DNA from: Roseococcus sp965227005
Lineage (GTDB): Bacteria; Pseudomonadota; Alphaproteobacteria; Acetobacterales; Acetobacteraceae
NCBI RefSeq assembly: GCF_965227005.1
Contig: NZ_CBDDFJ010000036.1
Location: 310,001-374,000 of the forward strand
Direction of reading: 5' to 3'
Length of the DNA stretch: 64,000 nt
Below the pieces are notes generated by a model. It saw only the letters and a list, made by a program, of their open reading frames with translations, did no database searches and was not told where the DNA came from. Positions 17,594 through 24,580 of this stretch are shown one piece after another (within the stretch, counting starts at the first letter, position 1; each line of letters begins with the position of its first letter). A program made the translations under genes and the position numbers.

Positions 17594-18220
17594 TTATTGG
17601 GCCTTCAGCTTGCGGAGGGAAGAGGCCAGGGCCTTCACCTCTTCGGCGGCCAGGCTGCGCGGGCTGCTTTCGGTGACGCCCAGGCCCAAGGCGAAGGCCG
17701 TCGCGAAGGCCGATCGGTTGCCCAGCGTCTGCTTCATCACGGGCGCCTTGCGGCGGGCAAGCTCGGCCGTCACCACGTCGCGCAGCCGCCCGGTGGGCGG
17801 CATGCGGTTCAGCACGATGCGATAGGGCTTCTTCTCGTCCTCGGCGAGCTTGATCGTGGCCTCGGCGGCCCAGAGGTCGGGCAAAGAGGGTTGCAGCGGG
17901 ATCAGCACGAGATCGGCCGCGCGCACGGCGATGCGGGCATCGGTGTCGGCATGGGGCGGCGTGTCGAGCACCACGTAATCGGCTGATTTGCGATGCCGGT
18001 CGATCGCGCCCGAGAGCCGCCAGCCGGAGGGGGACTCGAAGGCGATGGGAGTGGCGCCCTCGGCGCGCAGCCCATACCAGCGCACCAGGCTCTGCTGGGG
18101 GTCGGTGTCCAGCAGCACGACCTTCTTGCCGTCCGCCCCCAGGGCCACGGCGATATTGGCGGCCAGGGTGGATTTCCCCGCCCCCCCCTTTTGTTGCGCG
18201 ACGGCGATGACGATGGCCAA
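17594..18220 (-). CDS. ParA/MinD family P-loop ATPase (orphan)
   Basis: The 208-residue protein starts MAIVIAVAQQ and has the deviant Walker A motif KGGAGKST (11-18). The DTDPQQSLVRW stretch (38-48) with its conserved Asp and VVLDTPPHADTDA as Walker B follow. It is as short as the small ParA-like ATPases used to position cytoplasmic or membrane cargo (chemoreceptor arrays, carboxysomes, cellulose machinery) and lacks the N-terminal DNA-binding domain of plasmid type Ia ParA. No parB or obvious cargo gene is adjacent. The Walker A codons contain a run of eight C on the plus strand (18181-18188). The GNAT downstream probably shares its transcript. Confidence 0.9.
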   Translation of the reverse strand: MAIVIAVAQQKGGAGKSTLAANIAVALGADGKKVVLLDTDPQQSLVRWYGLRAEGATPIAFESPSGWRLSGAIDRHRKSADYVVLDTPPHADTDARIAVRAADLVLIPLQPSLPDLWAAEATIKLAEDEKKPYRIVLNRMPPTGRLRDVVTAELARRKAPVMKQTLGNRSAFATAFALGLGVTESSPRSLAAEEVKALASSLRKLKAQ

Positions 18221-18253
18221 GGCAGGGTCTCCTGCGATTCGGAAGAACCGAGC

Positions 18254-18883
18254 TTAGCCCGCTTTTCGGGCCTGCACGGCTGCTCTTGCCGCCGCCATCA
18301 CGCCGATGCCCGGCACGGTCAGCGGCGGATGGCCCGGCATGAGCCCGGCGGCCGGGGCCATCGAGGCCTGGGCCAGGACCACGCGCCCCTCCAGCCCCTC
18401 GGCCGCCGCGGCGATCCGGCCGAGATAGGCGCGGGTCTCGCCGGCCTGGAACAGGCCCCAGGCGCCGTGGACCATGTGCATGACCAGCTTCGCCTCATGG
18501 GCGCGGGCCGCCGCCTCGAAGAGCCGCCGCGTGGGCTCGCGGGTGGTGGGCGCGGCGTAGAGGACATGCACCACCCCGCCGGCCCGCGTCGCGGCCTCGG
18601 CCAGGGCGCCGTCGGCGCGCAGGACCGGCCGGGGCGAGTCCTGCGCCTGTTCGGCGGCCGCGCCGATGGTCGAGCAGGTGAGCAGCACGGCATCGGCATG
18701 CCAGGCGAGGTCGCGCAGCAGCATCGCGGCCTCGGCCAGGACCTCGGGCGTGGGCTCGCGCAGCAGGTCGGCGCGGATCTTGTGGGTCAGGCGCAGCGCG
18801 CCGCCGGGCAGGGCGGCGGCGACCGTGTCGAAGAGCGGGGCGTTGCTCTCGGCCGTGTGCAGGCAGGCGATGGTGATGGCCAT
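18254..18883 (-). CDS. Asp/Glu/hydantoin racemase-superfamily protein
   Basis: The 209-residue protein has the two-lobed racemase-superfamily pattern. The first-lobe nucleophile C70 in LLTCSTIG is present. In the second lobe the expected cysteine is replaced in VLAQASMAPA, so a two-base racemase mechanism is unlikely. It lies seven bases downstream of the SorB-like cytochrome gene, with which it may be cotranscribed, although no functional link to sulfite oxidation is known. It is not closely similar to the racemase-fold protein at 9329-9994, whose surviving cysteine is the other one. Substrate unknown. Confidence 0.78.
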   Translation of the reverse strand: MAITIACLHTAESNAPLFDTVAAALPGGALRLTHKIRADLLREPTPEVLAEAAMLLRDLAWHADAVLLTCSTIGAAAEQAQDSPRPVLRADGALAEAATRAGGVVHVLYAAPTTREPTRRLFEAAARAHEAKLVMHMVHGAWGLFQAGETRAYLGRIAAAAEGLEGRVVLAQASMAPAAGLMPGHPPLTVPGIGVMAAARAAVQARKAG

Positions 18884-18889
18884 GGGAAC

Positions 18890-19213
18890 TCAGTTCAGGA
18901 AGGGGTTGCGGCCGCGCGGTGGGGCGCGGGGGCCGAAATGCTGGGCGAGGTAGTCCACGATCTGGCCGCGCTCGGCCGGCTCCAGGGGGTTCATGCCCTG
19001 CTTGTCGACCATCCAGTCCATGAGCCCGTCCCATTGCGCGCGGGTGAGGGCGCTGCGGCGGATGATCGCGGTGCTGTGACAGGCCGTGCAGGCATAGAAG
19101 GTGACCTCCTGCGCCTCGCCGGCGGGGAGCACGGAGGGTTCCTCCGGCTCCGGCGTGGTCTGGGCGAGGGCCGCGCCGCAGGTCAAGGCGAGGGCCAGCA
19201 ACAAAATCCGCAT
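18890..19213 (-). CDS. SorB-like monohaem c-type cytochrome subunit
   Basis: The ATG at 19213 (MRILLLALALTCGAALA) gives 107 residues with a signal peptide. One haem-binding C42-x-x-C45-H46 (YACTACHS) is present and M74 in DKQGMNPL is the probable axial ligand, as in SorB-type cytochromes (sequence WDGLMDWMVDKQGMNPL). It accepts electrons from the molybdenum subunit encoded immediately upstream and passes them to a periplasmic or membrane cytochrome. Its start overlaps the sorA-like stop (TGATG on the reverse strand), showing translational coupling. A start further upstream would run into the sorA-like coding sequence and is not supported. Confidence 0.88.
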   Translation of the reverse strand: MRILLLALALTCGAALAQTTPEPEEPSVLPAGEAQEVTFYACTACHSTAIIRRSALTRAQWDGLMDWMVDKQGMNPLEPAERGQIVDYLAQHFGPRAPPRGRNPFLN

Positions 19214-20544
19214 CAACCGACCAGGATCGCGGCGCGGGAGATGGCGTTGGCCGAATAGCCCTGCGGGTTCCAATTGGCCGCGGCATGGGGCTGCATCCGG
19301 CCCTGGCTGTCGGTCGCGCGGTACCAGACCTCGAAATAGCCGTCCGAGGGCAGGGCGACGCGGCCCTGCCAGCGCTGCCAGGCGTGGCGGTTGGCCGGGG
19401 CCGCGACCTGCATCTCCGTCCAGGTCGCGCCGAAATCGACGCTGGCATGGACGGCGCGCGCCGTGAGGTCGCCCGCCCAGGCCGCGCCGCGCAGGTCGAG
19501 GCCGCGCGTGCCCGCCGGCAGCCGCGAACCATGCGCGTGGGAGGAAAGGATGGCCCGCACCGGCATGCTCTCGAGCTCGGCGAAATCGGCGCCGTTGTTG
19601 TCGCTGCCGGGCACGATGGGCTTCACCGGCACGCGGTAGCTGGTGCCGCCCATGCCCGCGCCGTCATGGATCTTGTCGCGGATCCAGATGCGGGTGAGCC
19701 ATTTCTGGCTGAAGCTGCCCGGCCAGCCCGGCGTGATCAGCCGCAGGGGCGCGCCGTGGATCTGCGGGATCGGCGCGCCGTTCATGCGGAAGGCGAGGAT
19801 GGTGTCCTCGTCCATCGCCTTGGCGAGGCGCATGCCGCGGTTGATCGCCTGGCGGTCCGTGGCGCCCGAGAGATGCGGGTCCGCGCCGAAATGGCCGGTG
19901 TAGATGGCGCTGGGCTTGAGGCCGGCCGCGTTCAGCACGTCGCGCAGGCGCACGCCGGTCCATTCGGCATTGGAGATGGCGCCGTTGCCCCATTGGTTGC
20001 CGCGCGTCTGCGGCACATAGGCGCCACGGCCGTTGCCGCCGCACTCCATCTGCAGCTGCAGGGTGACGTTGGGGAAACGGGTCCGCAGCTCGCCCAGCTT
20101 GATCGAGAGCGGCGTGTTCACCTCGCCGTCGATGGTGAGGGTCCAGGAATCCGGGTCGCTCACCGGCTCGGGCATCTGGCCATTGTTGCGGATGAAGAAG
20201 TTCCGCGCGGAGGTGATCGGCTCGTCGAGCTGGCTTTCGGGCGTCTCGGCCACGAGCGGGCGGTCGCCCAGCAGGATGAGGTCGTTCTTGCCTTCCATGC
20301 GGAAGACCTGCGGCGCGGCCGTCTGGGCCGCGGCGGGGCGGGCCAGCAGCTCGGGCAGGGTGCCCGCGGGCATGCGGCCGGCGAAGGGGATGGCTGCACC
20401 CAGCGCCGCGCCCATCGTCGCCAGGGCGGTGCCCCTGAGCGCGCCGCGCCGGCCCCAGGCCAGGGCGTCCGCGCGCTCCGGATCGTCACGATACAACTCG
20501 GGCAGCGAGCGCTCGGCTTGCCGCGGTCCTTTATAGGACGTCAT
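19213..20544 (-). CDS. Sulfite dehydrogenase molybdenum subunit, SorA/SoxC-like, Tat-exported
   Basis: The start is taken at 20544, where GGAGG precedes the ATG; this gives 443 residues. A Tat-type N-terminus (GRRGALRG at residues 31-38, then a hydrophobic stretch to about 74) implies export of the folded molybdopterin enzyme. The sulfite oxidase fold is shown by C168 in QMECGGNGRG (the molybdenum ligand), GNGAISNAEWTGVRLRDVL, and the C-terminal dimerisation domain with RAILSSHAHGSRLPAG, GDLTARAVHASVDFG and RVALPSDGYFEVWYRATDSQGRMQP. With the coupled cytochrome it should oxidise sulfite to sulfate in the periplasm. SoxC is an alternative, but no sox genes are nearby. Confidence 0.9.
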   Translation of the reverse strand: MTSYKGPRQAERSLPELYRDDPERADALAWGRRGALRGTALATMGAALGAAIPFAGRMPAGTLPELLARPAAAQTAAPQVFRMEGKNDLILLGDRPLVAETPESQLDEPITSARNFFIRNNGQMPEPVSDPDSWTLTIDGEVNTPLSIKLGELRTRFPNVTLQLQMECGGNGRGAYVPQTRGNQWGNGAISNAEWTGVRLRDVLNAAGLKPSAIYTGHFGADPHLSGATDRQAINRGMRLAKAMDEDTILAFRMNGAPIPQIHGAPLRLITPGWPGSFSQKWLTRIWIRDKIHDGAGMGGTSYRVPVKPIVPGSDNNGADFAELESMPVRAILSSHAHGSRLPAGTRGLDLRGAAWAGDLTARAVHASVDFGATWTEMQVAAPANRHAWQRWQGRVALPSDGYFEVWYRATDSQGRMQPHAAANWNPQGYSANAISRAAILVG

Positions 20545-20570
20545 CTGGTCCTCCCTGATCTTGCGAACAT

Positions 20571-21998
20571 ATGACGATGACGACGCCTCCCTCCGCAATG
20601 TTTTCCGAACTGCTGACGCCGGCGGAGATGGCGCGGGCGGATCGTTGGGCGGGAAACGGGCCCGCGCTGATGGAGGCGGCCGGCCGCGCCGTGGCGATGG
20701 CCCTCCGCAAGCGGTTCCGCCCCTGCCGGGTGCTGATCCTGGCCGGACCCGGCAATAACGGCGGCGATGGCTATGTCGTCGCGCGGCTGCTGGAGCGGGC
20801 CGGTTGGGATGTGGCCGTCTCGGCCCTCGCGCCGCCGCGCGTAGGCAGCGACGCGGCGGGGGCCGCCATGCGATGGCGCGGGCCGATGCGCGGGCTGGAG
20901 GCGATCGGCCGGGCGGGGCTGGTGGTGGACGCGCTGTTCGGCGCCGGACTCGCGCGGGATTTCGACGGCCCGGCCGCCGATGCGCTGCGGCGGGTCGCGG
21001 CCCCCGTCGTCGCGGTGGATGTGCCCTCGGGGCTGGACGGCGCGACCGGGGCGGTGCGCGGCTTCGCCGCCCCGGCGGCGCTGACCGTCACCTTCTTTCG
21101 CGCCAAGCCGGGGCATCTGCTGCTCCCCGGGCGCGATCTCTGCGGCGAGCTCGTGGTCGCCGATATCGGCCTGCCGGCCGCGGTGCTGGAGACCATCCGG
21201 CCACGAACCTTCGCCAACGGACCTGCCCTGTGGACGCTTCCGCGCCCTGGGGCGGCCTCGCACAAGCACAATCGCGGCCATGTCACGGTGGTCTCGGGGC
21301 GCGAGATGGCGGGCGCGGCGCTGCTGGCGGCGCGGGCGGCGCGGCGGGCGGGGGCGGGGCTGGTGACGCTGGCCTGCGCCGATGCGTCCAGCGCCTTGCT
21401 GCATCGCCTGGCCGAGCCGGGCGCGCTGGTCCTGGAGGCGGAGGGCGCCGAAGCGCTGGTGGAGGCGATCCTCGCCGACCCTCGCCGCGACACCATGCTG
21501 ATCGGCCCCGGCTTGCCGCCGGATGCGGCCACCCGGGCCATGGTCTGGCGCATCCTCGCCGCCGGGCGAAGGCTTGTCGCCGATGCCGGGGCGCTGACGG
21601 CCTTCGCCGACGATCCGGACGGGCTGCGCGGCGCGGCGATCCTCACGCCCCATGCCGCCGAATTCGCCCGGCTCTTCGGACCCATCGGGGAGGACCGTCT
21701 TTCCGCCACCCGCACGGCGGCGGCGCGCATCGGCGGCGTGGTCCTGCTCAAGGGCTCCGACACGGTGATCGCCGCGCCGGACGGTCGCGCGGCCATCAAC
21801 CACAACGCCCCGCCCTGGCTGGCCACGGGCGGCACCGGCGACGTTCTGGCGGGCCTTGCCGCCGCGCTGCTCGCCCAGGGCATGCCCGCCTTCGAGGCCG
21901 CCTGCGCCGCCGCCTGGATCCAGGGCGCGGCGGCGGCGAAAATCGGCCCCGGCCTGCTCGCCGAGGACCTTGCGGGTGCCTTTCGCGACCTCATCTAG
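20571..21998 (+). CDS. nnr: Bifunctional NAD(P)H-hydrate epimerase/dehydratase
   Basis: This repair enzyme converts damaged NAD(P)HX back to NAD(P)H. The 475-residue protein has both domains. The N-terminal YjeF epimerase domain has PGNNGGDGYVVARLL and VVAVDVPSGLDGATG. The C-terminal ADP/ATP-dependent dehydratase domain, from about residue 225, has SHKHNRGHVTVVSG, MLIGPGL and ATGGTGDVLAGLAAALLAQG. Three in-frame ATGs (20571, 20577, 20598) are possible; the last gives the conserved start MFSELLTPAEMARADR. With the first, only 26 bases separate it from the divergent sorA-like start, and no Shine-Dalgarno is visible for any of them. Confidence 0.94.
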   Translation: MTMTTPPSAMFSELLTPAEMARADRWAGNGPALMEAAGRAVAMALRKRFRPCRVLILAGPGNNGGDGYVVARLLERAGWDVAVSALAPPRVGSDAAGAAMRWRGPMRGLEAIGRAGLVVDALFGAGLARDFDGPAADALRRVAAPVVAVDVPSGLDGATGAVRGFAAPAALTVTFFRAKPGHLLLPGRDLCGELVVADIGLPAAVLETIRPRTFANGPALWTLPRPGAASHKHNRGHVTVVSGREMAGAALLAARAARRAGAGLVTLACADASSALLHRLAEPGALVLEAEGAEALVEAILADPRRDTMLIGPGLPPDAATRAMVWRILAAGRRLVADAGALTAFADDPDGLRGAAILTPHAAEFARLFGPIGEDRLSATRTAAARIGGVVLLKGSDTVIAAPDGRAAINHNAPPWLATGGTGDVLAGLAAALLAQGMPAFEAACAAAWIQGAAAAKIGPGLLAEDLAGAFRDLI

Positions 21999-22058
21999 GG
22001 GTCGCGCTTTGTTTCTGAATATTTCCAGTCTAATCTGCACCGAACCCGGAGACCACCC

Positions 22059-23459
22059 ATGGCTGATACGCTGGCTGTCGCGCCCGAAACCCTGGTGGAT
22101 CGCGCGCTGCGCCGCGTCACGGGCCTGTGGCGCGACATGGCCGAGCGGGTCGTCAGCCGGGGCGAGCCCGATGACGTCGCCGCCCAGATGCAGGCCTGCC
22201 TGACCGGCCCGGGCGGCGAGGTGTCCGCCCGCGCTCGCGCGGCCAAGCTGGCCGCGGCCTATCGCGGCTTCAGCGAGGCCGAGCGGGTGCATTTCCTTCG
22301 CACGCTGGCGGGGTTCGATGCCGATCAGAATCTGGTCGAGCGCGCCATCGCCGAATGGACGGGCGCCACCGAAAGCGCCGGCAAGGCCGCCGCCAAGGTG
22401 AAGCTGCGCCGCGCGCTGGAGAGCCCGCGCATCCGCCTGCTCACCCAGTTCACCGCCATCCCCGACGGGATGAAGCTGCTGGTGGATCTGCGCGAGGACC
22501 TTCTGCGCGTCGCCGAGACGGATCCGCTGCTGCAGGCGCTGGAGGCCGACCTCAAGACGCTGCTGATGTCCTGGTTCGACGTGGGCTTCCTGGAACTCCG
22601 GCGGATCGACTGGAACAGCCCGGCCGCGCTGCTGGAGAAGCTCATCCGCTACGAGGCCGTACACCGCATCGAATCCTGGGACGACCTCAAGAACCGCCTG
22701 GATTCCGACCGCCGCTGCTACGCCTTCTTCCACCCGCGCATGCCCGCCGAGCCGCTGATCTTCGTCGAGATCGCGCTGGTGAAGGGGCTCGCGGATTCCG
22801 TGCAGGCGCTGCTCGACCCGCGCGCCGAGCCGATGGACCCTGCGGGCGCGGACACCGCCGTCTTCTACTCCATCAACAATTGCCAGCGCGGCCTGGACGG
22901 TATCGCCTTCGGCAACTTCCTCATCAAGCGCGTGGTCGAGGTGCTGGGGCTGGAATTCCGCGGCCTGAAGAACTTCGCGACCCTCTCGCCCATCCCCGGC
23001 TTCTGCCGCTGGCTGACCGCGCGCGAGGAGGCCGGCGACGCGGCCCTGCTGACGAATGACGAGGTCACCGCCATCCGCGCCGCCGCGGGCGCGCCGGCGG
23101 AAACCTCGCCCCTGGCCGCGCTGCAGCTGCTGGTCGCGCGCAAGGACTGGACGCCCGAGCTGCGCAAGGTGATGGAGCCCGTGATGGTGCGGCTCTGCGC
23201 GCGGTTCCTCGCGCTGGAGGGCGGGCGCAACAAGAAGCGCGCGGCCGATCCGGTGGCGCATTTCCACCTCTCCAACGGCGCGCGGATCGAGCGCATCAAC
23301 TGGCGCGCCGACACCTCGGTGAAGGGGATGCGCGAGAGCGGGGGGATGATGGTGAACTACCTCTATGACCTGTCCTTCATCGAGGACAATCACGAGGCCT
23401 ATGCGGGCGAGGGCAAGCGCGCGATGGCGGCGGGCGTGAAGAAGCTGACCAAGGCCTGA
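22059..23459 (+). CDS. Malonyl-CoA decarboxylase
   Basis: The 466-residue protein matches the malonyl-CoA decarboxylase family over its full length. A helical N-terminal oligomerisation domain (about 1-150) precedes a GNAT-fold catalytic domain. The catalytic pair is probably S271 in VFYSINNCQRGL and H403 in HFHLSNGARIERINW; WDDLKNRLDSDRRCYAFFHP is also typical. It converts malonyl-CoA to acetyl-CoA and CO2, clearing malonyl-CoA or completing malonate use. The malonate-uptake and malonyl-CoA synthetase genes often found with it (matB, matC) are absent. CCGGAGA lies seven bases before the ATG. It is convergent with the D-2-hydroxyacid dehydrogenase gene across a G+C-rich hairpin. Confidence 0.93.
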   Translation: MADTLAVAPETLVDRALRRVTGLWRDMAERVVSRGEPDDVAAQMQACLTGPGGEVSARARAAKLAAAYRGFSEAERVHFLRTLAGFDADQNLVERAIAEWTGATESAGKAAAKVKLRRALESPRIRLLTQFTAIPDGMKLLVDLREDLLRVAETDPLLQALEADLKTLLMSWFDVGFLELRRIDWNSPAALLEKLIRYEAVHRIESWDDLKNRLDSDRRCYAFFHPRMPAEPLIFVEIALVKGLADSVQALLDPRAEPMDPAGADTAVFYSINNCQRGLDGIAFGNFLIKRVVEVLGLEFRGLKNFATLSPIPGFCRWLTAREEAGDAALLTNDEVTAIRAAAGAPAETSPLAALQLLVARKDWTPELRKVMEPVMVRLCARFLALEGGRNKKRAADPVAHFHLSNGARIERINWRADTSVKGMRESGGMMVNYLYDLSFIEDNHEAYAGEGKRAMAAGVKKLTKA

Positions 23460-23462
23460 CCG

Positions 23463-23479
23463 GGGGGGCAGCGCCCCCC
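23463..23479. terminator. Convergent hairpin between malonyl-CoA decarboxylase and dehydrogenase genes
   Basis: GGGGGGC-AGC-GCCCCCC forms a 7-bp stem in the 26-base gap between two convergent genes. There is no U-run, but the position suits a bidirectional stop or 3'-end protecting structure. Confidence 0.5.
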
Positions 23480-23485
23480 GTCGCC

Positions 23486-24454
23486 TCAGGCGTGCCGTGG
23501 GTGCTCCCAGACCTGGGGGTTCACCACATTCACCGGCCGTTCCCCCCGCATCACCCGCAGCACCTCCTCGGCGGCGGCGATGTTCGTCCGTTCCACCGAG
23601 GCCGGCGTCATCCCCGCCCAATGCGGCGTGAGCAGCAGGTTCGGCGCGCCGAAGAGCGGGTTGTCCGGCCGTGTCGGCTCCTGGTTCATCACGTCGAGCG
23701 CGGCGCCGCCGATACGACCCTCGTGCAGCACGCGGATCAGCGCCTCCTCGTCGATGACGCCGCCGCGCGAGACGTTGATGAGCCAGGCCTGCGGCTTCAT
23801 CCGCCCCATCCGCTCCTCCGAGGCCAGCCCGCGCGTCTCTTCCGTCAGCGGGCAGGCCAGGACGAGGAAGTCGGACTCGGCGAAGATGCGATCGAGATCG
23901 GCGGGCTCGACATGGTCGGGCAGGGCGCCGCCGCTGCGGCGCACCCCCAGCACCCGCATCCCGAAGCCGAGCCCCGCGACCTGCGCGAGGTGCTTGCCGA
24001 TGGCGCCCAGACCCACGATGCCGATCGTGCGGCCCGAAAGCTCCACGGCCTTGTCCCAGGCCGCGGTGGCGGCCTTCCAGCCCTGGGTGCGTAAGGTCTG
24101 GTCGGCCGATTCCAGCCGCCGGCTGATCACCATCATCTGGGCGATGACATGCTCGGCCACGGACACGGCATTGCCGCCGGGCACGTTGGTGACCGGCAGG
24201 CCGAGGGCGGTCGCGCGGTCCACCGGGATGAAGTCGTAGCCGACGCCGGCGCGGGCCACGAGGCGCAGCCTGGGGCTGCGGTCCAGCAGGTCGAGCGGGA
24301 GGGGAAGGCGGACGATCAGCGCATCGGCCTCGGCGCAGACGGCATAGAGGCCCTCGGGGCCACGGCTCGGCGGCAGTTCCACCTGCAGCCCGGCCTCCTG
24401 AAGCAGGGCGACGGCGGCGGGCGCGATGGGGCTGGTGAGGGCGACGAGCGGCAA
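23486..24454 (-). CDS. D-isomer-specific 2-hydroxyacid dehydrogenase
   Basis: The TTG at 24454 is chosen as start because it gives 322 residues beginning PLVALTSPIAP, the normal length; the frame stays open upstream into the divergent gene without any family resemblance. The nucleotide-binding G148-L-G150-A-I-G153 and catalytic R230 (NVSRGG), E259 (NQEP) and H278 (LTPHWAG) are in place, and RAGVGYDFIPVD and NVPGGNAVSVAEHV are typical. It reduces a 2-oxoacid to the D-2-hydroxyacid or the reverse; RR at 172-173 after the cofactor fold suggests NADP(H). Substrate not determined. It is divergent from the AceE-like gene. Confidence 0.9.
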   Translation of the reverse strand: MPLVALTSPIAPAAVALLQEAGLQVELPPSRGPEGLYAVCAEADALIVRLPLPLDLLDRSPRLRLVARAGVGYDFIPVDRATALGLPVTNVPGGNAVSVAEHVIAQMMVISRRLESADQTLRTQGWKAATAAWDKAVELSGRTIGIVGLGAIGKHLAQVAGLGFGMRVLGVRRSGGALPDHVEPADLDRIFAESDFLVLACPLTEETRGLASEERMGRMKPQAWLINVSRGGVIDEEALIRVLHEGRIGGAALDVMNQEPTRPDNPLFGAPNLLLTPHWAGMTPASVERTNIAAAEEVLRVMRGERPVNVVNPQVWEHPRHA

Positions 24455-24580
24455 GGAAATCCCCGATTCAGAAGCGGTACGAAAGGCGTAGCGTTGCGCC
24501 GGTGGGCGTGCAATCCGCCGCGCTCTCGCCAGACCGCTCCAACGGGATAGACTGCCCGCAACTCCCGAGGAACGACCCCA

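Noticed and set aside
20541..23621. An antisense frame of 1026 codons across nnr and malonyl-CoA decarboxylase
   Set aside because: Low-complexity Gly/Ala/Arg shadow of two well-supported forward genes.
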